Notes: generated by a model from the sequence alone, not told the origin. Shown: positions 17,557 to 25,990, counted from the stretch's first letter. The stretch is DNA of 64,000 bases from Gemmiger sp. An194 (GCF_002160145.1 NZ_NFKA01000006.1:62001-126000); one strand, 5' to 3'. A program made the numbers and translations.

Positions 17557-18343
17557 ACTGAAAAACATCTACAAAACCTTCAACCCGGGCACCGTGAACG
17601 AAAAGCGGGCGCTGCAGGGGCTGAACCTCTCGCTGGCCGACGGCGATTTCGTCACCGTGATCGGCGGCAACGGCGCGGGCAAATCCACCATGCTGAACAT
17701 CATCTCCGGTGCCTACGCGGTGGATGAGGGCAGCATCTCCATCGGCGGTGTGGATGTGACCAAGCTGCCGGAATACAAGCGCGCGCCCTACATCGGCCGG
17801 GTCTTTCAGGACCCCATGATGGGCACCGCCGCCACCATGCAGATCGAGGAGAACCTGGCCCTCGCCGCCCGGCGGGGCCAGCGCCGGGGCCTGCGCACCG
17901 GCATCAGCCGGGCCGAGCGGGAGCAGTACCGGGAGCTGCTTAAAATTCTGGACCTTGGCCTTGAGGACCGCCTCACCAGCAAGGTGGGCCTGCTCAGCGG
18001 CGGCCAGCGCCAGGCGCTGACCCTGCTGATGGCCACCCTGAAAAAGCCCCAGCTGCTGCTTCTGGACGAGCACACCGCCGCTCTGGACCCCAAGACCGCA
18101 GCCAAGGTGCTTTCGGCCACCGAACAGATCGTCCGGCGGGACAATCTGACCACCCTGATGATCACCCACAACATGCGCGACGCCATCGCCCACGGCAACC
18201 GATTGGTGATGCTGTACGACGGGCGCGTGGTGGTGGACGTGCGGGGCGAGGAGAAGCGCCGCCTGACCGTGGAGGACCTGCTGGAGAAATTCAACCAGGC
18301 CAGCGGCTCCACCGAGGCGGACGACAAGCTGCTGCTCTCCTGA
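17549..18343 (+). CDS. ABC transporter ATP-binding protein (TrpZ-like)
   Basis: A 264-residue ATPase that energises the importer formed with the two preceding proteins. Walker A is GGNGAGKST near 38-46, the signature is LLSGGQRQAL near 149 and Walker B is LLLLDEHTAALDP near 170. The eight-base overlap with the permease and the shared strand make the three genes one operon. A GC-rich terminator follows at about 18458-18511. Confidence 0.93.
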   Translation: MLELKNIYKTFNPGTVNEKRALQGLNLSLADGDFVTVIGGNGAGKSTMLNIISGAYAVDEGSISIGGVDVTKLPEYKRAPYIGRVFQDPMMGTAATMQIEENLALAARRGQRRGLRTGISRAEREQYRELLKILDLGLEDRLTSKVGLLSGGQRQALTLLMATLKKPQLLLLDEHTAALDPKTAAKVLSATEQIVRRDNLTTLMITHNMRDAIAHGNRLVMLYDGRVVVDVRGEEKRRLTVEDLLEKFNQASGSTEADDKLLLS

Positions 18344-18457
18344 CCGCTTCACTTCTTTCCTAACGCTTTCCCCTCCGATTGGCTGCCTTGGGGGCCGTTC
18401 CCGTTTTTGCGGGGCGGCCCTCAATGGCCAACCGGGGCCGAGGAAATATACCGAAAA

Positions 18458-18511
18458 GCGCCCCCGGCGCATCTCACCCCGAGCAGGTGGATGCCCCGGG
18501 GGCACTTTTTT
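18458..18511 (+). terminator. Terminator after the ABC importer operon
   Basis: A GC-rich hairpin (GCGCCCCCGG... with ...CCGGGGGC) ends in a run of six T. Confidence 0.75.
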
Positions 18512-18520
18512 GCGTTTCCC

Positions 18521-18549
18521 TTTACAATCCAAGTCTTCCATGCAATAAT
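18521..18549 (+). promoter_or_regulatory. Promoter of the ECF sigma factor operon
   Basis: TTTACA, 17-bp spacer, AATAAT, about 47 bp before the GTG start. This is a housekeeping-type match; no ECF-type autoregulated promoter was obvious. Confidence 0.5.
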
Positions 18550-18595
18550 AGGGCCAGTTGTTTTGTATTCTGTATGAGAAAGGGGGGCCTGCCCC

Positions 18596-19078
18596 GTGGA
18601 AACGGCCCAAATGCCTGCCTTCACCCCGGAAGCGGCGGTGGCGCAGTTTGGCGACACCGTGTTCCGGGCCGCCTTCGGTCTGGTAAAAAACCCGCAGGAC
18701 GCGGAGGACATTGCCCAGGAAGTATTTTTGAATCTGGTGCGTCACGCACCCCAGTTTGATTCCGCCGAGCACCAGAAGGCCTGGCTGCTGCGCTGCACCA
18801 TCAACCGGTGCAAGAGCCATTTCCGCAGCGCCTGGGTGCGCCGCAGCGCCCCGCTGGACGAGCACCTGTCCACCCCTTTCACCCCCGCAGAGAACACCGT
18901 GCTGGACGCGGTGGCCGCCCTGCCCATGAAATACCGGCAGGTGATCTATCTGCATTACATCGAGGGCTATTCCACCGCCGAGATCGCGGCGCTGCTGGAT
19001 TTAAAGCAGAACACCGTGCTCAGCCAGCTTTCCCGCGGGCGGGCCCTTCTGAAAGACACGCTGAAAGGAGAATTTTGA
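18596..19078 (+). CDS. RNA polymerase ECF sigma factor
   Basis: A 160-residue sigma-70 family protein. Region 2 is FRAAFGLVKNPQDAEDIAQE (about 24-43) with the DAED core, and region 4 is a helix-turn-helix, YSTAEIAALLDLKQNTVLSQ (about 124-143). The start is GTG at 18596 after GGGGGG; an ATG five codons later is possible. It is followed two bases after its stop by a gene for a membrane-anchored protein, the usual sigma/anti-sigma arrangement. Confidence 0.9.
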   Translation: METAQMPAFTPEAAVAQFGDTVFRAAFGLVKNPQDAEDIAQEVFLNLVRHAPQFDSAEHQKAWLLRCTINRCKSHFRSAWVRRSAPLDEHLSTPFTPAENTVLDAVAALPMKYRQVIYLHYIEGYSTAEIAALLDLKQNTVLSQLSRGRALLKDTLKGEF

Positions 19079-19080
19079 CC

Positions 19081-19710
19081 ATGCCCGACTCTCAGGATTA
19101 CAAAAGCGCCATGGACAAAGTGACCGCCGGCCAGCGCTGGAAGCAAGCCACCCTGGAAAAGATGCAGGCGGAGGCCGGGGCCCAAAAGGCTGCCCGCTCC
19201 CGCCGGACCATTCCCTTCCGCCGTGCCATTCCGCTGGCGGCGGCCGCCGCCGTCTGCCTGCTGGTGATCCCGGCCGCGGCCCGCAGCCTGACCCCCATCT
19301 CGGGCGGAGCCACCGCGGCGGACCAGGCCAGCCCCCGCGCTGCCACCCGCCAGATGCCGGAAAGCAGCGCCGCCGCAGACAATGGTGCCGTGCCCTTTGC
19401 GCTGGCCGCCGCACCGGAAGCCGCCATGGCCGAAGCCCCGCAGGATACCGCCGCCGCACCCGCCTACACCACCGTGGAGGCTCCTTCCCCCGAATCTGCT
19501 CTGCCCGCGCAGGCTCTGCCCGCCGGAGAGGCGGAGGGGCTGGACGCGGCGCTGGACCAGCTGGACCAGATCCTCGCCGCCGAGGGCGAGGGCCGCACCC
19601 GGTCGGATGTGCTGGCCGGCGGCCTTGTGGAGGGCGACTGCTTCGTCTTCGTGCTGGCAGGCGACAGCGAGACCAGCTACCGGCTGTATCAAATCCCCTG
19701 CGCCCAATAA
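19081..19710 (+). CDS. Membrane-anchored protein, probable anti-sigma partner
   Basis: A 209-residue protein with a basic N-terminal cytoplasmic segment, one membrane helix at about 56-73 (AIPLAAAAAVCLLVIPAAA) and a low-complexity Ala/Pro/Glu-rich outer part ending in a more ordered C-terminus. It starts two bases after the sigma factor stop. The position and topology suggest that it holds or releases the sigma factor; no known zinc-binding anti-sigma motif (HxxxCxxC) is visible, so the function is inferred from context. Confidence 0.72.
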   Translation: MPDSQDYKSAMDKVTAGQRWKQATLEKMQAEAGAQKAARSRRTIPFRRAIPLAAAAAVCLLVIPAAARSLTPISGGATAADQASPRAATRQMPESSAAADNGAVPFALAAAPEAAMAEAPQDTAAAPAYTTVEAPSPESALPAQALPAGEAEGLDAALDQLDQILAAEGEGRTRSDVLAGGLVEGDCFVFVLAGDSETSYRLYQIPCAQ

Positions 19711-19721
19711 AAATTAAAAAA

Positions 19722-19766
19722 GAAACCGCACCCTCGCTTGTGAGCCTGTTGTGGCCCAGCGGGGGT
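19722..19766 (+). terminator. Terminator after the sigma/anti-sigma operon
   Basis: A hairpin with GCACCC...GGGTGC arms and a large loop is followed by CTTTTTC. It lies between convergent genes. Confidence 0.6.
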
Positions 19767-19787
19767 GCGCTTTTTCTATATAAAGAT

Positions 19788-20519
19788 TCAAAGCCGGGCG
19801 GACCACTCCTCAAAGCGGGCCTGCCATTCCAGATATTCCTGCCGCACCTGGCCGTAGCGGCGCTCGCCCACCGGCACCCGCCGGCCGCTGCGCAGAATGA
19901 ACTCGTACCGGCGCAGCCGCTGCACCTGATGCAGATTTACCAGAAAGCCCCGCTGGGTGCGCAGAAAGGGCCGGCCTGCCAGCAGCGTCTCCAGCCGGGC
20001 CAGGCTCATGCGGCAGGGCAGCGGCGGGGTGTTGTCCACAAAATGGAATTCCACCGTATGACCGTCCAGCCGCAGGGATTCCACCCGCACCAGATTCACC
20101 TGGCATATCTCCCCGTCCACCGGCAGCTCCAGGGTGCAGGGAGCCAGCTGCTGGGTCAGCAGGTCCTCGAGACAGGGGCCCAGGCACTGGTCCAGTCGGT
20201 CCTTGCGCAGGTACCGGTAGACGCGCAGCTCGTAGCCCTCCGGCGCAAATTCACAGAAGGCCGACACCAGAATCACCGGCAGCTCCGGCCATCGGGCCCG
20301 CAGCCGCCGGGCCGCCTCCAGCCCGTTCATCCGGGGCATCTGCACATCCAAAAACACCGCATCGTAGCGGCAGGCCTCGCACTCTGCCAGCAGCCGCTCG
20401 GCCTCGGAAAAGCAATCCACCCGGCAGCCGCTCTTCTGCCAGGGAGCGAAGCTGCGCAGCATCCGGGCCAGCTGCCGCCGGTAAAAGAAGTCATCATCGC
20501 ACACCGCAAACCGGTACAT
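19788..20519 (-). CDS. LytTR family response regulator
   Basis: A 243-residue two-domain protein. The receiver domain shows CDDD at 7-10 and the phosphoacceptor Asp58 in VFLDVQMPRMNG. The C-terminal half (about 135-240) is a LytTR DNA-binding domain, with LRTQRGFLVNLHQVQRL typical. The expected conserved Lys region is YLRKDRL. No histidine kinase gene adjoins it, so the partner sits elsewhere. GGAGGAAGG precedes the ATG. Confidence 0.9.
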   Translation of the reverse strand: MYRFAVCDDDFFYRRQLARMLRSFAPWQKSGCRVDCFSEAERLLAECEACRYDAVFLDVQMPRMNGLEAARRLRARWPELPVILVSAFCEFAPEGYELRVYRYLRKDRLDQCLGPCLEDLLTQQLAPCTLELPVDGEICQVNLVRVESLRLDGHTVEFHFVDNTPPLPCRMSLARLETLLAGRPFLRTQRGFLVNLHQVQRLRRYEFILRSGRRVPVGERRYGQVRQEYLEWQARFEEWSARL

Positions 20520-20614
20520 CCTTCCTCCGCCCCCTTTCCTTTATTATAAAAGCCCAGGCACCCGCGCGGAGGACGAACTTTCCTTCGTGTTTCTTCGGGG
20601 TTTTCCGACAAAAG

Positions 20615-20659
20615 CAAAAAAGCGGCCGGGGCCTCCTGTTCGGGGGTTCCGGCCGCTTT
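20615..20659 (-). terminator. Terminator after the molybdenum hydroxylase operon
   Basis: An 11-bp stem (AAAGCGGCCGG/CCGGCCGCTTT) with a T run on the minus strand lies just past the stop at 20674. Confidence 0.82.
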
Positions 20660-20673
20660 GTATCGTTCCGGAT

Positions 20674-22956
20674 TTATTCGGCCTTATTCCGCAGTGCCAT
20701 GACCACGTCCTCCGGCTTTACCGGCAGAGTGTGGAAGGCAACGCCGGTGGCATTCTGGATCGCGCCCAGAATCGCCGGAGCGGGGGTGTTGATGACCAGC
20801 TCGCCGATGCTCTTGGCGCCGAAGGGGCCGCTGGGCTCGTAGCTGGACTCAAACTCCACCCGGATGGCGCCCGCCTCCAGGCGGGTGGGAATCCGGTACT
20901 GCAGGAAGGAGTCGTTCATCATCCGGCCTGCCTTGGTGTACTGGATATCCTCATACAGGGCCATGCCGATGCCCTGCACGATGCCGCCCTCGGTCTGCAC
21001 CCGGGCCAGGTTCTTGTTCACCACGGTGCCGCAGTCCACGGCGGCCACGTAGTCCATCAGCTGAATCTTGCCGGTCTCGGGGTCCAGGTCGATCTCGGCC
21101 ATGCCCACCATCATGGGCGGGGGCGATACGGGGGAAGAATGGCTCTCGCAGGCGGAGATGCACCGGGCGTGGCCCTCAAAGCTGGCGTAGCCAATGGCAG
21201 ACAGGCTCACTTCCCTGTCGGTGCCGGGCACGAAGACCCGCCCCCCGTCGAACTCGGCGGTGTCGGCGGGCACATCCAGCATCTTCGCGCCCTGGGCCAG
21301 AATCTTCTCCCGCAGCTGGGCGCAGGCCTTCACCACGGCCATGCCGGTCACGTAGGTGGTGGAGGAGGCGTAGGAGCCGCAGTCGTAGGGGCTCTGGTCG
21401 GTGTCCACGCCGCGCACCGAGATGTTCTCCATGGGGCAGTCCAGGCAGTCGGCGGCCATCTGGGTGAGGATGGTGTCACAGCCGGTGCCCATATCGGTGC
21501 AGCCCACCAGCAGGGTGTAGAAGCCGTCGTCGTTCAGGCGGATCTCCACGCTGCCGATGTCCACGCCGGAGATGCCGCTGCCCTGCATGGCCATGGCCAC
21601 GCCCACGGCACGGATGTGGCCGTTTTCCAGCACCCGGCGGGGGGCCTTGTTGTCCCAGTCCATCATCTTCTTGGCGGTCTCCATGCACTTGTCCAGAGTG
21701 CAGCTGGTGCAGTCCTCACCATAGTACATGGCGAACTTCTGGCCCAGACGGACCATGTTCTTTTCCCGGATGGCGCAGGGGTCCATGCCCAGCTGGGCGG
21801 CCAACTCGTTCACGGTGCTCTCCACCGCGAAGATGCCCTGGGTCGCGCCGTAGCCGCGGTAGGCACCCGCGCCCATGGTGTTGGAGTAAACAACCTCGCT
21901 GCTGAAGCGGGCAGCCTTCAGGCTGCCGTACAGGGAGATGGACTTGGTGCCCACCAGACCCACGGTGGTGGGGCCGTGCTCGCCGTAAGCGCCCGCGTTG
22001 GACAGCGCCTTCACATCCATCGCCCGGATGGTGCCGTCCTCATCCGCGCCGATGCGCACGGTGACGCGCATCTGGTGGCGGGGGGAGCCGTTTGCCTGGC
22101 TCTCCTGACGGGTGAAACACAGGCAGGCGGGGCGGCCGGTCTTCATGGTAACAAAAGCGGGGTACACCTCGCTCACGGCGCTCTGCTTGGCGCCGAAGCC
22201 GCCGCCGATGCGGGGCTTGATGACCCGAATGTTGGCCTTGCTCATCTCCAGCGCGTTGGACAAAATGCGCCGCACATGGAAGGGCACCTGGGTGGAGGAG
22301 ACCAGCGTGAGCCGGCCGTACTCGTCCAGATAGCTGAAGGTAACAAACGGCTCCATCATGGCCTGGTTGTTGGCCTTGGTGTAGAAGGTCCGCTCGATGA
22401 CCACCGGGCAGGTGGCCAGCTCGGCCTCCACGTCGCCGTTTTCCATGCAGTCGGTGCTGCACAGGTTGCGCTTGTTGTCCGCGCCCACGGGGCACAGGGC
22501 CTTGAAGTCCTCTTCAGGATGCACCAGAATCGGGTTGTCCTTGGCCTGGGTGAAGTCCAGCAGGGGCTCCAGCACCTGATATTTTACTTTAATGAGGCCC
22601 ACGGCCTTGGCGGCGGCAGCCTCGGTCTCGGCGGCCACCAGAGCCACCGGGTCGCCCACGCAGCGCAGGCGGCGGTCCAGGATCAGCCGGTCGTAGGGGC
22701 TGGGCTCCGGGTAGGTCTGGCCCGCGGTGGTGAAGCGGCTCTGGGGTACATCTTTATAGGTAAAGACGGCCACAACGCCGGGCACTTTCAGGGCGGCGGC
22801 GGTGTCGATCTCCTCGATCAGCGCGTGGGCGTGGGGGCTGCGCAGCATCTTCACCATCAGGGTGTTGGCGGGGACCATGTCGCCGGTGTAGACCGGCTTG
22901 CCGGTCACAAGGCTCATGGCGTCCACCTTGCGGATGGCCTGATTCACGTATTTCAT
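20674..22956 (-). CDS. Xanthine dehydrogenase family, molybdopterin-binding catalytic subunit
   Basis: A 760-residue large subunit of a molybdenum hydroxylase (xanthine dehydrogenase/CO dehydrogenase-like). The N-terminal a/b hammerhead runs to about 115; the Moco-binding domains follow, with IGGGFGAKQ and GAYRGYGATQG typical. The catalytic glutamate lies in FGAKSIGELV near the C-terminus. It overlaps the 2Fe-2S subunit by four bases (ATGA). The substrate (purine, nicotinate, another heterocycle or, in gut bacteria, a selenium-dependent purine) cannot be set from sequence. No cofactor-insertion or Moco-synthesis genes lie in the window. Confidence 0.92.
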   Translation of the reverse strand: MKYVNQAIRKVDAMSLVTGKPVYTGDMVPANTLMVKMLRSPHAHALIEEIDTAAALKVPGVVAVFTYKDVPQSRFTTAGQTYPEPSPYDRLILDRRLRCVGDPVALVAAETEAAAAKAVGLIKVKYQVLEPLLDFTQAKDNPILVHPEEDFKALCPVGADNKRNLCSTDCMENGDVEAELATCPVVIERTFYTKANNQAMMEPFVTFSYLDEYGRLTLVSSTQVPFHVRRILSNALEMSKANIRVIKPRIGGGFGAKQSAVSEVYPAFVTMKTGRPACLCFTRQESQANGSPRHQMRVTVRIGADEDGTIRAMDVKALSNAGAYGEHGPTTVGLVGTKSISLYGSLKAARFSSEVVYSNTMGAGAYRGYGATQGIFAVESTVNELAAQLGMDPCAIREKNMVRLGQKFAMYYGEDCTSCTLDKCMETAKKMMDWDNKAPRRVLENGHIRAVGVAMAMQGSGISGVDIGSVEIRLNDDGFYTLLVGCTDMGTGCDTILTQMAADCLDCPMENISVRGVDTDQSPYDCGSYASSTTYVTGMAVVKACAQLREKILAQGAKMLDVPADTAEFDGGRVFVPGTDREVSLSAIGYASFEGHARCISACESHSSPVSPPPMMVGMAEIDLDPETGKIQLMDYVAAVDCGTVVNKNLARVQTEGGIVQGIGMALYEDIQYTKAGRMMNDSFLQYRIPTRLEAGAIRVEFESSYEPSGPFGAKSIGELVINTPAPAILGAIQNATGVAFHTLPVKPEDVVMALRNKAE

Positions 22957-23420
22957 TCTGCTTTGCCCTCCTTTGCGGCCAGCCAGGCGCGAATGGCCCG
23001 CAGCTGGCTCTGGTAGCCGGTGCAGCGGCAGAGGTTGCCCTCCAGATACTCCCGGATCTCCTCGTCGGTGGCGTCAGCGCCCAGCTCTTTGCCCATGGCC
23101 AGCACGCTCATAATGAAGCCGGGGCTGCAGAAGCCGCACTGCTCGCCGCCCTGGTCTGCCAGAAAGCCGCCGAACTCCTCGGCCTCCTTCTGCAGGCCCT
23201 CCAGGGTGGTCACGGTGTGGCCGTCTGCCTGGCCGGCCAGCACGCTGCAGGACAGCACCGGCTTGCCGTCCATGTGGACGGTGCACAGGCCGCAGCCGGA
23301 GGTCTCGCAGCCGCACTTCACGGATTTGCAGCCCGCGTCCCGCAGAAAATGCAGCAGCTGGGTGTCCGGCGCGGTTTCGGCGGTATAGGGTCTGCCGTTC
23401 AATTGAATGGTCACCTGCAT
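22953..23420 (-). CDS. Molybdenum hydroxylase, 2Fe-2S subunit
   Basis: A 155-residue electron-transfer subunit with two [2Fe-2S] clusters. The plant-ferredoxin-type cluster uses Cys38, 43, 46 and 58; the second uses CGFC (95, 98) and CRC (131, 133). It carries electrons from the Moco site to the FAD subunit. AGGAGGGC precedes the ATG. It sits in the middle of the three-gene operon, with a four-base overlap to the catalytic subunit and three bases after the FAD subunit. Confidence 0.95.
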   Translation of the reverse strand: MQVTIQLNGRPYTAETAPDTQLLHFLRDAGCKSVKCGCETSGCGLCTVHMDGKPVLSCSVLAGQADGHTVTTLEGLQKEAEEFGGFLADQGGEQCGFCSPGFIMSVLAMGKELGADATDEEIREYLEGNLCRCTGYQSQLRAIRAWLAAKEGKAE

Positions 23421-23423
23421 GGA

Positions 23424-24203
23424 TCAGCCCTCCTGTAAGGCCGCAAGGCAGCGGCCGGTCAAAACGTTTGCCAGATGGCGGCGATATTCCTCACTGCCGC
23501 GCATGTTGCCCGCAAAGGTCAGCTGGCTCTGCATGGCAGCCTGGAAGGCCTCCAGCGCGGCCTTGTCCGCCGAAAGAGCCAGAGGCGCGTTCACCACTTC
23601 GGCCCGGGCGGGACGTGCGCCCACCACCATGCGGACCTGGCCGTCCTTCTCGGAGGCGGCAACCGCCAGCACCGGCAGATCGGTCTCGGCGTTGCGCATG
23701 GTCCGGTAAACCGGGCGGCGGCCGTTCTTCTTCACGTGAATGCGCACCAGAATGTCCCGGTCAGCGGGCAGCTTGGCGTACTGCTCCAGCGGCATGCGGC
23801 CGGCCTTGAACAGCTCCACCTCGCAGTCCAGCGCCAGCAGGGCGCAGAGCAGGTCGGAGAAGCCGAACCGGGCCGCGATGCTGCCGCCCAGGGTGGCGCA
23901 GTTGCGGAACTGCACGCCCACGATGTGGCGGGTCATCTCCTTGAACAGGCCCCCGAAGGCCCCGTTCAGCGCCTCGCTGGTCTCCAGCTGGCGCAGGGTG
24001 ACCATGGCCCCCAGCGAAAACTCGCCTTCGGTCTCTTCAATGGTATCCAGCCCCAGTCCGCTCAGGTCCACAAGGGTACCCACCCGGCGGCGGGTCAGGC
24101 GCAGCCAGCAGCCCCCGGCCAGCAGGGTGGTGCTGCGCTTCTGGTTCAGCTGCCAGGCCTCTTCCAGCGTGGCGGCCTTCACATATTGCTGTGCGGTAAA
24201 CAT
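23424..24203 (-). CDS. Molybdenum hydroxylase, FAD-binding subunit
   Basis: A 259-residue FAD-binding PCMH-type subunit that passes electrons to NAD+ or another acceptor. LLAGGCWLRL near 29 matches the FAD pyrophosphate loop, and FRNCATLGGSIAARFGFSDL (about 98-117) matches the second FAD-contact motif. It is the first gene of the operon. The repeat at 24268-24447 ends 64 bp upstream of its start, so that element may have supplied or changed the promoter. Confidence 0.92.
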   Translation of the reverse strand: MFTAQQYVKAATLEEAWQLNQKRSTTLLAGGCWLRLTRRRVGTLVDLSGLGLDTIEETEGEFSLGAMVTLRQLETSEALNGAFGGLFKEMTRHIVGVQFRNCATLGGSIAARFGFSDLLCALLALDCEVELFKAGRMPLEQYAKLPADRDILVRIHVKKNGRRPVYRTMRNAETDLPVLAVAASEKDGQVRMVVGARPARAEVVNAPLALSADKAALEAFQAAMQSQLTFAGNMRGSEEYRRHLANVLTGRCLAALQEG

Positions 24204-24267
24204 GCCTCACAGTCTCCTTTCCGTTTTCTCCGGAGCAAGGCCCCGGTCAAGGGCATTCGTTCTCATC

Positions 24268-24447
24268 TTAAGGCAATACCGCATAATTCCAGGTGGTGGA
24301 GCACGCCAGAAAATTTTTCGTGATATGAACCAAAAAGCGCAGCCAATCCTTGGTGGATTGACGAGCATTTTTGGAAAATAGCACGGAAAATTTTGGCGGG
24401 ATACGCCGCCTGAGCCGTTAGGCGTGAATTATGAGGTGCTGCCTTAA
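24268..24447. mobile_element. MITE-like repeat, copy 1 (about 180 bp)
   Basis: A non-coding element with terminal inverted repeats of about 22 bp: TTAAGGCAATACCGCATAAT at the left end, against the complement of ATTATGAGGTGCTGCCTTAA at the right end, with three mismatches over 22. A homologous copy in the opposite orientation lies at 54544-54718. It has no transposase. It sits between the tRNA operon and the molybdenum hydroxylase operon. Confidence 0.85.
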
Positions 24448-24493
24448 TTTTAGCAAAGCGGCAGGGCCTTGTCGAGAGAAAAGCCCCCACGCG

Positions 24494-24533
24494 CACAAAA
24501 AAAGACCCGCCTTAGTGTGTAAGACAGGTCTTT
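24494..24533 (-). terminator. Terminator of the tRNA operon
   Basis: A perfect 14-bp stem allowing G-U (AAAGACCTGTCTTA with TAAGGCGGGTCTTT), loop CACAC, followed by a T run on the minus strand, immediately after the tRNA-Phe gene. Confidence 0.92.
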
Positions 24534-24534
24534 G

Positions 24535-24610
24535 TGGTGCCTCCGATCGGAATCGAACCAATGACACGGGGATTTTCAGTCCCCTGCTCTACCAACTGAG
24601 CTACAGAGGC
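24535..24610 (-). tRNA. tRNA-Phe (GAA)
   Basis: A 76-nt gene with encoded CCA. The acceptor stem GCCTCTG/CGGAGGC, the GAA anticodon in the ACTGAAAAT loop and the GGTTCGATTCC T arm are visible. It is the last of four tRNAs in one transcript. Confidence 0.96.
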
Positions 24611-24616
24611 GTTTTT

Positions 24617-24692
24617 TGGTGGAAGTTACAGGGCTCGAACCTGTGACCCTCTGCTTGTAAGGCAGATGCTCTCCCAGCTGAGCTAAACTTCC
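24617..24692 (-). tRNA. tRNA-Val (TAC)
   Basis: A 76-nt gene with encoded CCA. The acceptor GGAAGTT/AACTTCC, the anticodon loop CTTACAA and the T arm GGTTCGAGCC are visible. Third in the operon. Confidence 0.96.
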
Positions 24693-24703
24693 AGACAAAA
24701 AAA

Positions 24704-24779
24704 TGGAGCGGCTTACGAGGCTCGAACTCGCTACCTCCACCTTGGCAAGGTGGCGCTCTACCAGATGAGCTAAAGCCGC
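24704..24779 (-). tRNA. tRNA-Gly (GCC)
   Basis: A 76-nt gene with encoded CCA. The acceptor GCGGCTT/AAGCCGC, the anticodon loop TTGCCAA and the T arm AGTTCGAGCC are visible. Second in the operon. Confidence 0.96.
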
Positions 24780-24787
24780 TTATATAA

Positions 24788-24863
24788 TGGTCGGAGTGGC
24801 GGGATTCGAACCCACGGCATCCTGCTCCCAAAGCAGGCGCGCTACCAGCTGCGCTACACCCCG
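24788..24863 (-). tRNA. tRNA-Pro (TGG)
   Basis: A 76-nt gene with encoded CCA. The acceptor CGGGGTG/CACTCCG, the anticodon loop TTTGGGA and the T arm GGTTCGAATCC are visible. First in the operon. Confidence 0.96.
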
Positions 24864-24899
24864 TTGTGTTCAGGGCCCCTGTTCGTTGGGTGCTTGATT

Positions 24900-24928
24900 A
24901 GTATACTCAATTTTAGGCCAGGTGTCAA
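24900..24928 (-). promoter_or_regulatory. tRNA operon promoter
   Basis: A perfect TTGACA, 17-bp spacer and TATACT, about 37 bp upstream of tRNA-Pro: the near-consensus form expected for stable RNA. Confidence 0.92.
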
Positions 24929-24943
24929 CACCTTTTTGAAAAA

Positions 24944-24981
24944 AATTTAAAAAAATTTGCGGGGCATAAAAACCCCGCAAA
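24944..24981 (-). terminator. Terminator after the DUF1622 gene
   Basis: A nine-bp stem (TTTGCGGGG/CCCCGCAAA) is followed on the minus strand by a long T-rich tract, just past the stop at 24987. Confidence 0.85.
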
Positions 24982-24986
24982 AACAC

Positions 24987-25328
24987 TTATTCGTGGTGCT
25001 CCAGCTTGGCCTCCACCTCGGCCTCCTCGTTCTTGATCTCCCAGTGGATCAGGAAGGTCAGCGCGGCCCGCAGCACGATGATCGCGCCCACGATCAGAAT
25101 CTCGCTCATCTGGCGCACCACCACGGTACGCAGGATCTCGCTGCCCAGCTTGAACTCCAGGCCCATGGCCATGCCCTTGGCCAGCTTGAGCCGGGTCAGG
25201 GGGTCCCGGCGCAGATAGTTCCAGATGCCCCGGATGCCGGCGGCGATCAGCACCGCCACGCCCATGAACTCAAACAGCAGGATGGCGCCCTCCACGATCA
25301 GGTGCAGCACGTCGTTCAACAGTTCCAT
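24987..25328 (-). CDS. DUF1622 family membrane protein
   Basis: A 113-residue protein with two or three membrane helices (about 10-32 and 78-95). The segment LRRDPLTRLKLAKGMAMGLEFKLGSEILRT is characteristic of DUF1622, where a basic amphipathic stretch follows the first helix. The function is unknown. AGGAGAGAACACA precedes the ATG. It is 15 bp downstream of the DUF523 gene on the same strand. Confidence 0.85.
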   Translation of the reverse strand: MELLNDVLHLIVEGAILLFEFMGVAVLIAAGIRGIWNYLRRDPLTRLKLAKGMAMGLEFKLGSEILRTVVVRQMSEILIVGAIIVLRAALTFLIHWEIKNEEAEVEAKLEHHE

Positions 25329-25343
25329 TGTGTTCTCTCCTTT

Positions 25344-25805
25344 TTACTCGCTGGGGCGGCGTTGCGCCCACTGGTCCAGCCGGTCCAGCGTTTCCTCGCT
25401 GAACACCGGCAGGCCATTTTTCAAAAGCAGGTCGGCGGCCACCCCGTTGCCCGGCACCAGCGTACCGGTAAAGCTGCCGTCGTAAATCGTTTCGCACCCA
25501 CAGGAGGGGCTGCGGGCCTTGAGCACCGCCGCCTGGCATCCGGTGAGCCGGGCAAGGGCCAGCGCCTCGGCCGCGCCCTTTTCGTACTGGGCGGTCACAT
25601 CCTGCCCGTCCCGGTTCATCACCCGGCTGCCCTGCCGCTCGGCGGGGGTGCGGGGGGTGGGCAGACCGCCGTAGATCTCCGGGCAGACCGGCACCGGGGT
25701 ACAGTCATGGCTTTTGAGCCAGTCCACAAGGGGCCCGTTCTGTTTTGCGGCCCCGTCATACCGGCAGGCGCAGCCCAACAGGCACGCCGACACCAGCAGC
25801 TTCAT
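25344..25805 (-). CDS. DUF523 domain-containing protein
   Basis: A 153-residue protein of the DUF523 family: the N-terminal LLVSACLLGCACRYDG with its conserved cysteines, CPEIYGGLPTPR near 43 and LKARSPSCGC near 97 are the family marks. The cysteine set suggests a metal or sulfur role, but the function is unproven. I chose the ATG at 25805 because the family begins there; an in-frame ATG ten codons earlier is possible, since the ribosome-binding site at 25805 (GTGGAG) is close to the start. Confidence 0.85.
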   Translation of the reverse strand: MKLLVSACLLGCACRYDGAAKQNGPLVDWLKSHDCTPVPVCPEIYGGLPTPRTPAERQGSRVMNRDGQDVTAQYEKGAAEALALARLTGCQAAVLKARSPSCGCETIYDGSFTGTLVPGNGVAADLLLKNGLPVFSEETLDRLDQWAQRRPSE

Positions 25806-25990
25806 CTTCTCCACCCCGCGTTTCGCTTCGGGCATGAACGCCCTGCTTTCTGACTATAACTATACCATATGGAATTGCCCGGCGAAAAGAGGTTCTATGA
25901 CTTTGTTACAGAGTTTTACCTATTTTCGTGCTAGGATAAGAGTGAAGAAACCAATCGAATGTATCCCGAACCTTGAAGGAGGTCGTTTTT

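Noticed and set aside
20520-20614. Histidine kinase partner next to the LytTR regulator
   Set aside because: There is no coding sequence between the regulator and the molybdenum hydroxylase terminator, and the other side holds the sigma-factor operon.
20587-23016. Open frame of 809 codons on the plus strand
   Set aside because: Antisense to the molybdopterin subunit; no family features.
24204-24267. Sigma-54 (-24/-12) promoter for the molybdenum hydroxylase operon
   Set aside because: GG and GC dinucleotides occur but not at the required spacing with TTGC.
24263-24496. Possible small protein shared with the frame near 54560-54720 (PHNSRL...KIFR...FQKCSSI)
   Set aside because: The shared peptide arises because both frames run through copies of the MITE-like repeat. 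The DNA, including its terminal inverted repeats, is what is conserved, and there is no ribosome-binding site.
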